Positions 10,244 to 16,444 of a stretch of 18,539 nucleotides of DNA are shown piece after piece. Both the position numbers and the translations under genes were made by a program. The notes below the pieces were generated by a model. The model did no database searches, had not been told where the DNA came from, and was given only the letters and a program-made list of their open reading frames with translations. The number at the start of each line of letters is the position of its first letter. The stretch's first letter is position 1. Origin of the DNA: Desulfuromusa sp. (GTDB lineage Bacteria > Desulfobacterota > Desulfuromonadia > Desulfuromonadales > Geopsychrobacteraceae). The stretch covers positions 1 to 18,539 of the forward strand of contig JAGLDI010000019.1 in NCBI GenBank assembly GCA_023145655.1, written 5' to 3'.

Positions 10244-10622
10244 TGTAGCAACCTTTCAGTTTTTGTGACAAAGGCAGTAAAATATTTCAGATGAATTATG
10301 AATGTGGGATATTAATCCAAGACGCTGGATTTGAAAAGGATTTTAAGTGAAATTTAAGCTGAAAGCTATTTGTGGGGCTTCTTCGGGTCGCATAAATGGC
10401 TGTTACAGAGAAGTCATCAGCTCCACACACATAAAGTTCAGCCAAACCTTGCGGGTTAGTCTCTTCAGCTGGGTCAGGCGATCAGGAAAGAGCTGGCTGA
10501 TTAAGCCCGACCCTGTTGCTGTTGCTCCCATCTGAGAAATAATCCTTGCCAGCACTTCAGAACACATGTTAGCAAGGCGGACTTTTTATCCACACTCTTA
10601 TCTTTTTTTTGCAGGCTTTTTC
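10244..10622. other. Divergent intergenic region between alaS and the ABC-F gene
   Basis: This 379-base gap separates two divergently transcribed genes. It contains a possible alaS promoter (10293-10320) and the ABC-F ribosome site just before 10623. In the middle I see only short, unrecognised open frames: a plus-strand frame at 10347-10535 and a minus-strand frame at 10403-10567 of 54 codons without a ribosome site. Neither resembles a known family. Nothing else could be supported. Confidence 0.5.
10293..10320 (-). promoter_or_regulatory. alaS: Possible alaS promoter
   Basis: On the minus strand TTGGAT (10320-10315) and TAATTC (10298-10293) are separated by 16 bases, about 50 bases before the alaS ATG. 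The match to sigma70 consensus is moderate and no operator is apparent. Confidence 0.3.
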
Positions 10623-12239
10623 ATGATTCATTTGACAAATATCACCAAGCAACATGGCAATCGGGTGCTGTTTAAAAGTGCCGCTTTCCAGATTCTCCCC
10701 GGTAGCAGAACCGGACTGGTTGGCCCCAATGGTGCTGGAAAATCGACAATATTCCGATTGATTACTGGCGAAGAAGCCCTCGATAGCGGTGAGATCTCAT
10801 GTGCCAAGAGAACCGTGATCGGTTACTTCTCTCAGGATACCGGAGAGATGGCAGGGAGATCGGCTTTGGCAGAAGTTGTTGCCACTTCGGAAGCGACGGT
10901 TGCTCTTGGCGAACAGATTACCACCATGGAGCAGCAGATGTGTGAACCAATGTCAGACGATGAGATGGCACAACTGCTGGAAAGGTACGGTAATGTTCAG
11001 CAGGAGTTTGAACATCGTGGTGGGTACGATCTTGAATCTCGGGCAAAGGCCGTTCTTACAGGACTTGGTATCGGTCCTGAAGACTACGACCGACCGGTTG
11101 AAAGTTTCAGCGGCGGTTGGAAGATGCGCATTTCTCTGGCACGTATTTTAACTCTGAATCCCGATGTCCTGCTGCTTGACGAACCGACCAACCACCTCGA
11201 TGTCGAATCGATTATCTGGCTCGAAAACTGGCTGTCAGAAGAATACAAAGGGGCGCTGGTGATGACGAGCCACGACCGCGACTTTATGAATCGACTTGTC
11301 TCGCGGATTGTTGAGGTCGGCAACGGGACAATCACCAGTTATGGTGGCAATTACGAGTTTTACCTGCGTGAGCGGGAGATTCGCCGCGATCAGCTGATCG
11401 CCAGCCATCGCCGCCAGCAGGAAATGCTGGCCAAAGAAGAAGGGTTTATTGCCCGCTTTGCTGCCCGCGCATCCCACGCGGCACAGGTTCAGTCTCGGGT
11501 TAAAAAACTGGAGAAGATTGAGCGGATTGAACTGCCTCCAGTGCAGAAAATGGTCCGGTTTGAATTTGCCGAACCACCCCGTAGCGGTGATGATGTCGTC
11601 GCCATCAACGCTCTGGGAAAAACATGGATCTCTGACGATGGCCATGAAAAGCCAGTTTTCTCAGGAATAACCGGTATGGTTCGCCGTGGCAATAAAATTG
11701 CCGTTGTCGGGGTCAATGGGGCGGGGAAATCGACATTTCTGAAAACTCTTGCGGGGCAGACCGAACCGACCGCGGGGGCGGTGACCATCGGTGCCAATGT
11801 TTTCCCCGGTTACTTCAGCCAACATTCGATGGAGCTCCTAGCCCCGAAGAAGACCGTTTTTGAAACGGTTCAGGATGCCTTACCGCAACAGACGATCGGT
11901 GTCCTGCGGAATCTGTGTGCCGCATTTCTATTTCAAGGGGATGATGTCGATAAGCGCGTTGACAAACTGTCCGGCGGGGAGAAATCGCGACTCGTTCTGG
12001 CAACAATCCTTGGCCGCCCTTTAAATTTACTAATTCTTGATGAGCCCACTAACCACCTCGATATTCAATCCCGCGATGTTCTGTTAGACGCTTTGCAAGG
12101 TTTTACCGGGACCGTGTTGCTGGTCAGCCACGATCGCCACTTTCTCCGTTCTTTGGTTAATCGGGTATTTGAGATCGATCATGGTGCGATGAGCGCATAC
12201 GAAGGTGATTACGAATACTACCTGGGGAAAACGGGGTAA
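10623..12239 (+). CDS. ABC-F family ATPase (ribosome-associated type)
   Basis: ABC-F proteins are soluble twin-ATPase factors that mostly act at the ribosomal E site on stalled or antibiotic-bound ribosomes. With the start at 10623 this protein has 538 residues. It has two ABC modules: Walker A GPNGAGKST at 34-42, signature FSGGW and Walker B LLLDEPTNHLD in the first; GVNGAGKST, LSGGEK and LLILDEPTNHLD in the second. A charged helical linker of about 80 residues between them (REREIRRDQ to KKLEKIERIE) is the P-site-tRNA-interaction region. There are no membrane domains, so it is not a transporter. An in-frame ATG at 10566 would add 19 hydrophobic, unrelated residues; AGG seven bases before 10623 supports the shorter form. 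The subgroup (EttA, YbiT, Uup) is not assigned. Confidence 0.92.
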   Translation: MIHLTNITKQHGNRVLFKSAAFQILPGSRTGLVGPNGAGKSTIFRLITGEEALDSGEISCAKRTVIGYFSQDTGEMAGRSALAEVVATSEATVALGEQITTMEQQMCEPMSDDEMAQLLERYGNVQQEFEHRGGYDLESRAKAVLTGLGIGPEDYDRPVESFSGGWKMRISLARILTLNPDVLLLDEPTNHLDVESIIWLENWLSEEYKGALVMTSHDRDFMNRLVSRIVEVGNGTITSYGGNYEFYLREREIRRDQLIASHRRQQEMLAKEEGFIARFAARASHAAQVQSRVKKLEKIERIELPPVQKMVRFEFAEPPRSGDDVVAINALGKTWISDDGHEKPVFSGITGMVRRGNKIAVVGVNGAGKSTFLKTLAGQTEPTAGAVTIGANVFPGYFSQHSMELLAPKKTVFETVQDALPQQTIGVLRNLCAAFLFQGDDVDKRVDKLSGGEKSRLVLATILGRPLNLLILDEPTNHLDIQSRDVLLDALQGFTGTVLLVSHDRHFLRSLVNRVFEIDHGAMSAYEGDYEYYLGKTG

Positions 12240-12282
12240 TGGAGATATCCCGAATCCATAACCTGTTGTTTAAATAAACACG

Positions 12283-12380
12283 GTTTGTGTGCTCCTTTTG
12301 GAAGGGGAACTGACACCCGGATAGTGTTAGTCAAGACCTAAGGATGGGTTTATACGTCCATGGAAATGGAGCGCACGAAC
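12283..12380 (+). ncRNA. Candidate folded RNA downstream of the ABC-F gene
   Basis: Three nested stems form a junction-like fold. The closing stem pairs 12283-12295 (GTTTGTGTGCTCC) with 12368-12380 (GGAGCGCACGAAC): 13 pairs, two of them G-U. An inner stem pairs ACTGACAC (12309-12316) with GTGTTAGT (12324-12331), with one G-U. Another pairs GGATG (12342-12346) with CGTCC (12355-12359), with one G-U. All four non-Watson-Crick pairs are G-U on the plus strand and would be A-C mismatches on the minus strand, which favours a plus-strand RNA. It lies 43 bases after the ABC-F stop, so it may be a 3' structure of that mRNA. I do not recognise an Rfam family. Confidence 0.4.
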
Positions 12381-12483
12381 TCAAGCCGCAGTATCAGTTG
12401 ATCCAAGGAGATAACCAGACAAACGAATTCAGTTTTCGGCAGAGTCAAATATTTAAAGAGACAGGAATAGATGTATTTTATCA

Positions 12484-12510
12484 CTGACCACCAACAATAC
12501 TGGTGGTCAG
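12484..12510. repeat. Perfect 10-bp hairpin between convergent genes
   Basis: CTGACCACCA (12484-12493) and TGGTGGTCAG (12501-12510) are perfect arms around a seven-base loop. The hairpin lies 18 bases past the dsrE-like stop on the minus strand and after the ABC-F gene on the plus strand. There is no T-run on either exit side, so it is not a textbook terminator. It may still shield 3' ends or end transcription in both directions. Confidence 0.55.
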
Positions 12511-12527
12511 CGACTCATGAAGCGTTA

Positions 12528-12884
12528 TCAGAAGGGCAAGTGTGTCTCACACTCAATAACCCAGTCTGCCAATTCAGCCATTGTGGCTTTTTCGGCACCA
12601 GCAAAATAGGGTTCATTTCTGTAAATTCCACACCTGGCCATACAGGTTCCACACACTTTTACTGGAACCCCTTTGGCAATAAGATCTTTCAGCATCTGGG
12701 CCAGATCCTGATCATAACCTTCCGGTGGCTTGCAGACATCTCGTGCCATATCGACTGAATCATTCATCAGAAAAATTCTGACATCCTCCCCCTTGCTGAG
12801 TAGGCTCCCGGCCAGTCGCAGTCCATTCCAGGTCACATCGGTGCTGTCATAAGGTTGACGATTAAAAACGATCAGCGTTTTCAT
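12528..12884 (-). CDS. DsrE-family sulfur-relay-like protein
   Basis: This small cytoplasmic protein of 118 residues belongs to the DsrE/YchN fold family. It starts MKTLIVFNRQPYDSTDVTWN, with NGLRLAGSLLSKGEDVRIFLMND forming the first beta-alpha-beta unit. A cysteine cluster, C78-G-T-C81-M-A-R-C85, sits where family members carry a persulfide-forming cysteine; C51 is a further cysteine. Family proteins often bind or transfer sulfane sulfur, but no partner tusB/C, dsrF/H or sulfurtransferase is nearby, so the substrate is unknown. Its ATG overlaps the arsR stop in an ATGA arrangement, with GGAGG inside the arsR end, so the two are co-translated. A role in sulfide, polysulfide or metal/thiol response is inferred. 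Confidence 0.85.
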   Translation of the reverse strand: MKTLIVFNRQPYDSTDVTWNGLRLAGSLLSKGEDVRIFLMNDSVDMARDVCKPPEGYDQDLAQMLKDLIAKGVPVKVCGTCMARCGIYRNEPYFAGAEKATMAELADWVIECETHLPF

Positions 12885-13150
12885 CTGTTCTCCTCCAGTA
12901 GTAATAGAATTATTTTTTTGACCGCCTCATTGTTGACGACATAGCAAGTTTTTGTCCCATACTTTTGTGGTGAAACGACACCGGCATTTTTTAGAATCCC
13001 TAGATGTTGTGAGGATGTCGATTGTGATATATCGAGAGCATTTGTGACATCTGTTACGCAACACTCATCCTCTATAAGCATGACTGCCATTTTTAATCTT
13101 ATTGGATGACCAAGAGCTTTTAGTATTTGACTGTTTTTTTCGAAATCCAC
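12881..13150 (-). CDS. ArsR-family transcriptional regulator
   Basis: This small winged-helix repressor has 89 residues if started at GTG 13150. That start is chosen because AGGAG (13156-13160) lies five bases upstream; the frame also has TTG at 13177, but without a ribosome site. The core reads LKALGHPIRLKMAVMLI, with recognition region ALDISQSTSSQHLGILKNAGVV and a wing ending KTCYVVNN. The cysteine pair C30-C31 lies at the position of the metal-site helix in ArsR (ELCVCDL there, ECCVTDV here); C69 is in the wing. It could therefore sense a thiophilic metal, metalloid or sulfane sulfur. It overlaps the dsrE-like gene and very likely represses its own operon through the palindrome at 13191-13213. 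Confidence 0.88.
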   Translation of the reverse strand: MDFEKNSQILKALGHPIRLKMAVMLIEDECCVTDVTNALDISQSTSSQHLGILKNAGVVSPQKYGTKTCYVVNNEAVKKIILLLLEENR

Positions 13151-13190
13151 AAATTCTCCTGTTTCTTTACTTCCCAAGCATCGTAATTCA

Positions 13191-13213
13191 ATAATATTAC
13201 AATATAATGTTAT
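13191..13213. promoter_or_regulatory. Probable ArsR operator in the arsR promoter
   Basis: This 23-base AT-rich palindrome is centred on 13202 and pairs at 9 of 11 positions. On the minus strand it covers the proposed -10, TATATT (13206-13201), which lies 16 bases from a -35, TTGCAT (13228-13223). This is the usual layout for ArsR autorepression. Direct binding is inferred. Confidence 0.5.
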
Positions 13214-13269
13214 TTATGTTTGATGCAAGAATTTTCCATATCACAATTTCAAGTCGTATTTCAGCCTTC

Positions 13270-13298
13270 TTGACTTTAATATCAATATTGGTTGATAT
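13270..13298 (+). promoter_or_regulatory. Promoter with overlapping operator for the truncated arsR-like gene
   Basis: TTGACT (13270-13275) and TGATAT (13293-13298) are spaced by exactly 17 bases, 25 bases before the ATG at 13324. A second inverted repeat, ATATCAA (13279-13285) and TTGATAT (13292-13298), fills the spacer and covers the -10. Its arms differ from those of the divergent arsR operator at 13191-13213. AGGAGG (13311-13316) is a near-perfect ribosome site seven bases before the ATG. Confidence 0.6.
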
Positions 13299-13323
13299 CG
13301 TTTCTTGAGCAGGAGGTTTTGAT

Positions 13324-13533
13324 ATGAGTTACGGTGCCTGTGAAGTACTCAAAGTTATTGGTGATCTGTCTCGCTTCAAAATATTGGAATACTTACTGGA
13401 TGAACCACGCAATGTTTCTGAAATTATCTGGGAAGTTGGTTTGCAGCAAAGTCTTGTTTCGCAAAAGACCGATCTGGAAAGAATCGTAGATAGAAACGTA
13501 CGTAAAATTAAAAATTCCAATGATGGGGAGTGA
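13324..13533 (+). pseudogene. Truncated ArsR-family regulator (possible remnant)
   Basis: This 69-codon frame starts MSYGACEVLKVIGDLSRFKI and matches the N-terminal half of ArsR proteins: dimer helix, ILEYLLDEPRNVSEI and the first helix-turn-helix part, VGLQQSLVS. Normal family members continue with HHLKVLREAGLV and a wing. Here the sequence changes to QKTDLERIVDRN and stops, so the recognition helix is cut and the wing is missing. No other frame restores the family pattern, pointing to a deletion rather than a simple frameshift. Promoter, operator and ribosome site are nevertheless well formed. It may be the stump of a lost operon or a short protein acting by heterodimerisation. It converges on recX, with 20 bases between stops. 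Confidence 0.6.
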
Positions 13534-13553
13534 GAGCCTGAGTTGGTGGGATA

Positions 13554-14027
13554 TTATTGCTCCTCCTTGATAGCCTGAAATATTTCACTGAGGGGAAATC
13601 CCCGCCGTTGAAAAAAACCGATAACCCGTCGCCGTTCACGGTTGTCTGCGGTTGCATAGTTGAAATTGGCAAAGCGACGCTGGAGCTGTTCTCGTAGCAG
13701 ATCTGCAGGCGAAAATTCATCTTCTGCAACGATTACCGCCTGCTGTGCCAGGTTAGCATCAATTCCCCTGCGACGTAGATCAAGGAGAATTTTGCGCCCG
13801 ACACCACGACCGGTTCGCATAAGAGACCGTGCTCGTTCAGTCGCATAGCGGCTGTCATCCAGATAATTATATTCCCGACATTTCTCAATGGTAGATTCAA
13901 TAGCAGGCAAAGAAAAACCGAACTGTTCAAGTTTCTGTCGCAGTTCGGTTTCACTTCGATCACGTCGGGTTAGTAAACGCAGGGCCGCAGAAAAAGCTTT
14001 AGAATCTTTCGATTTCGACTTGTCCAT
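13554..14027 (-). CDS. recX: Regulatory protein RecX
   Basis: RecX binds RecA filaments and limits RecA activity. I start it at ATG 14027, giving 157 residues from MDKSKSKDSKAFSAALRLLT, the normal family length. The frame is open upstream to 14174, but those residues lie inside pilT and do not resemble RecX. The three tandem three-helix repeats are visible: LTRRDRSETELRQKLEQFGF, YNYLDDSRYATERARSLMR with the RGVGRKILLDLRRRGID stretch, and a C-terminal RRFANFNY to RRRVIGFFQRRGFPLSEIF. The start overlaps the end of pilT by 29 bases and its ribosome site is weak, so translation is probably coupled to pilT. Confidence 0.92.
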   Translation of the reverse strand: MDKSKSKDSKAFSAALRLLTRRDRSETELRQKLEQFGFSLPAIESTIEKCREYNYLDDSRYATERARSLMRTGRGVGRKILLDLRRRGIDANLAQQAVIVAEDEFSPADLLREQLQRRFANFNYATADNRERRRVIGFFQRRGFPLSEIFQAIKEEQ

Positions 14028-15180
14028 CGGTATCGAGTCCCTCATTTTCGGCTGCCTTACGTTCCTGATCTTTACCCCGTTCAAAATCACCCCAGGAAGC
14101 GTCCGAGGTGGAATCAATACCCGAGGTCTTGAGTTTGAAATCATCAGGGTTGGAGCTCTGCCGCAGCGCTTCATCGGAGCTGATAACTTTTCTCTTTACC
14201 AGATCCATCAGAGCTTGATCAAAAGTTTGCATACCATAAGTCGTATAGCCTTTTGCAATAGTATCTATAAGGTAAGTCGTTTTTTCCTCATCATCAATCA
14301 GCTCACGAACCCGACCCGTTGATATCATCACCTCAACAGCAGCAACCCGGCCAGTCCCCCCCGTCCGGGGGATCAACCGCTGCGAAATCACCCCTTTCAG
14401 AACATTGGAAAGCTGCAAGCGGACATGCCGTTGCTGGTGTGGTGGAAACATGGAAATAATCCGTGAAATTGTTTCTGGAGCATCATTTGTATGTAACGTT
14501 GAAAGAACCAGGTGTCCCGTCTCAGCAGCAGCAAGAGCGGTCTCTGCTGTTTCCAGATCACGCATCTCACCAACCAGAATCACGTCGGGATCCTGCCGCA
14601 AAGCACTTTTTAACGCTGGAGCGAAACCGACCGTATCAAAACCAACTTCACGCTGGTTGATAATACATTTGCGATCCCGATGCAGATATTCAATCGGGTC
14701 TTCAACGGTAACAACATGGGCAGTTCGGGTGCTGTTGATGTAGTCAACCATTGCCGCCAGCGTCGTTGATTTTCCTGACCCGGTCGCCCCGGTCACCAAC
14801 ACAAGACCACGTTGTTCAGCGGAAATCTTTTTCAGCACCGCGGGCATCAACAGATCATCCAATGTTGAAACCTTAAAAGGGATCGCACGAAAAACAGCAG
14901 AAACAGTGTTACGCTGCATAAAAACATTGGCCCGGAAACGTCCCAGCCCAGGAACACTATAGGCCAGATCAACTTCATAGGCTTCTTCAAACTTTGCCCG
15001 TTGCCGGTCGTTCATGATTGTATCGCACATACTGCGCACGACTTCTGCAGTCAGTCTGGGAGTTTTTGGCAGCGGACGAAGGTTGCCATCGATACGAAAA
15101 ACTGGCGGCAGACCAGCTTTCAGATGAATATCAGAGGTGTTTAATTTAAGTGCCATGCCAAGAATATCGTTCAAATTCAT
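13999..15180 (-). CDS. Type IV pilus retraction-type ATPase (PilT paralogue)
   Basis: This GspE/PilT-superfamily hexameric ATPase is of the kind that depolymerises type IV pili at the inner-membrane platform. I start it at ATG 15180, with AGGA seven bases upstream, giving 393 residues. A GTG at 15198 is also in frame. Visible: the LNTSDIHLKAGLPPVFRIDG entry, Walker A GATGSGKST near 129-137, an acidic box VEDPIEY, Walker B ILVGEMRD near 197-204, and a TGHLVLSTLHTNDA histidine box. Where canonical PilT has AIRNLIRE this protein has RVRELIDD, and it carries a polar C-terminal tail of about 45 residues. It is therefore more likely a PilT/PilU-type paralogue than the main retraction motor. It lies 41 bases after recA and overlaps recX. 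Confidence 0.88.
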   Translation of the reverse strand: MNLNDILGMALKLNTSDIHLKAGLPPVFRIDGNLRPLPKTPRLTAEVVRSMCDTIMNDRQRAKFEEAYEVDLAYSVPGLGRFRANVFMQRNTVSAVFRAIPFKVSTLDDLLMPAVLKKISAEQRGLVLVTGATGSGKSTTLAAMVDYINSTRTAHVVTVEDPIEYLHRDRKCIINQREVGFDTVGFAPALKSALRQDPDVILVGEMRDLETAETALAAAETGHLVLSTLHTNDAPETISRIISMFPPHQQRHVRLQLSNVLKGVISQRLIPRTGGTGRVAAVEVMISTGRVRELIDDEEKTTYLIDTIAKGYTTYGMQTFDQALMDLVKRKVISSDEALRQSSNPDDFKLKTSGIDSTSDASWGDFERGKDQERKAAENEGLDTDGQVEIERF

Positions 15181-15221
15181 GGTTGTATCCTGTCTCACTT
15201 TTCAATTAGTCGGGGGAACTG

Positions 15222-16250
15222 CTATTCTTGATTGCTACTACCGGTCTCTGTTTCCCCCCCGATACCGTAGAGTTCCCGTAAAGTTGCCTCAATCTCATCG
15301 GTCAGCTCTGGATGTTCCTGCAGGTATTGTTTGACATTTTCTCTCCCCTGACCAACTCGCTCCCCTTTATACGAGAACCAGGAACCGCTTTTTTCGACAA
15401 TATCATTATCCACTCCGAGATCCAGGAGATCTCCTTCGCGGGAGATCCCATTACCATACATAATATCGAATTCTGCCTGTTTAAACGGCGGTGCCACTTT
15501 ATTTTTTACCACCTTAACCCGGGTTCGACCACCTATCACGTCCTGTCCCTGCTTCAATGCCGCAATACGGCGGATATCGAGGCGAACTGAGGCATAAAAT
15601 TTCAGGGCATTACCGCCGGTGGTGGTTTCAGGATTGCCGAACATGACGCCGATTTTCATCCGGATCTGGTTGATAAAAATAATACTGCAATTTGATTTAC
15701 TGACGATACCGGTCAATTTTCGCAATGCCTGGGACATTAAACGGGCCTGCAATCCCATATGGGAATCGCCCATATCCCCCTCAATTTCCGCCCGGGGGGT
15801 CAAAGCGGCAACAGAGTCAATAACCAGGAGATCTACGGCACCACTGCGAACCAGCATTTCAGTAATTTCCAATGCCTGCTCTCCGGTATCGGGCTGGCTG
15901 ACCAGAAGATCATCAGGTTTCACTCCAAGGTGCTGTGCATACTGAATATCGAGAGCATGCTCTGCATCGATAAACGCAGCAACTCCCCCTTGTTTTTGAG
16001 CCTGGGCCAGAATGTGCAACGCAAGTGTGGTTTTTCCGGAAGATTCCGGCCCGAAAATTTCAATAATACGTCCCTTGGGAATACCACCGACTCCCAGCGC
16101 AAGATCAAGACTCAGTGCCCCGGTCGGAATTGTATCAATCGCAGGGATTTGAAAATCGGAGCCAAGACGCATAATGCTCCCCTTGCCAAATTGTTTTTCA
16201 ATCTGCCCCATGGCAAGATCCAGAGCGCGATTACGGTTTTCGTCGGACAT
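15222..16250 (-). CDS. recA: Recombinase RecA
   Basis: RecA forms ATP-dependent filaments on single-stranded DNA, drives strand exchange and activates LexA self-cleavage. The 342-residue protein has Walker [10 protein letters not shown] at 67-75, the catalytic [10 protein letters not shown] region, [10 protein letters not shown] as Walker B, L1 loop sequence [11 protein letters not shown], and L2 region [22 protein letters not shown]. The short C-terminal tail is acidic. ATG 16250 has GGAGG a few bases upstream. The 194-base gap to cinA should hold its promoter. I could not find an E. coli-type LexA box there, but see a GCATG-N8-CATGC inverted repeat. pilT and recX follow on the same strand. 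Confidence 0.98.
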   Translation of the reverse strand: MSDENRNRALDLAMGQIEKQFGKGSIMRLGSDFQIPAIDTIPTGALSLDLALGVGGIPKGRIIEIFGPESSGKTTLALHILAQAQKQGGVAAFIDAEHALDIQYAQHLGVKPDDLLVSQPDTGEQALEITEMLVRSGAVDLLVIDSVAALTPRAEIEGDMGDSHMGLQARLMSQALRKLTGIVSKSNCSIIFINQIRMKIGVMFGNPETTTGGNALKFYASVRLDIRRIAALKQGQDVIGGRTRVKVVKNKVAPPFKQAEFDIMYGNGISREGDLLDLGVDNDIVEKSGSWFSYKGERVGQGRENVKQYLQEHPELTDEIEATLRELYGIGGETETGSSNQE

Positions 16251-16352
16251 GTGTTCCTCCAGTTTAATTATGTTGGTCAGCAGTGACGAGTCTCTCTCCA
16301 GCCGAATATCTCATGCCTGTGGGTCAGAAAAAGTCACACTGCCACAATAAGA

Positions 16353-16370
16353 GCATGCCGGAAGACATGC
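16353..16370. promoter_or_regulatory. Inverted repeat in the recA upstream region
   Basis: GCATG (16353-16357) and CATGC (16366-16370) are separated by eight bases, about 100 bases upstream of the recA start. The size suits a repressor site, but short arms like these can arise by chance. It is not a known LexA consensus that I recognise. Confidence 0.25.
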
Positions 16371-16444
16371 ATAGTCCAGTGAGGTTTTTTGTCCCCCCCA
16401 TCGCAGCAACATTAAAACTTTTTGTTACTAATGTCGAGTCAATA

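Noticed and set aside
10567..10590. Possible fragment of the palindromic element (GGCGGACTTTTT similarity)
   Set aside because: Only about a dozen bases match and there is no opposing arm.
11235..11645. Minus-strand open frame inside the ABC-F gene
   Set aside because: The plus-strand ABC-F reading is complete with both ATPase modules; the opposite frame is incidental.
12287..12400. Possible 5' end of a group II intron (GTGTG start, GATAGTGTTAGTCAAG-like stretch)
   Set aside because: No domain V hairpin, no reverse transcriptase and too little room before the next gene. The resemblance is short and may be chance.
13440..13533. Simple frameshift in the truncated ArsR-like gene
   Set aside because: The other two frames after the break do not restore the ArsR pattern and hit stops quickly, so a deletion or different C-terminus fits better.
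15759..16286. Plus-strand open frame opposite recA
   Set aside because: It mirrors the coding pattern of recA on the other strand and shows no recognisable protein features.
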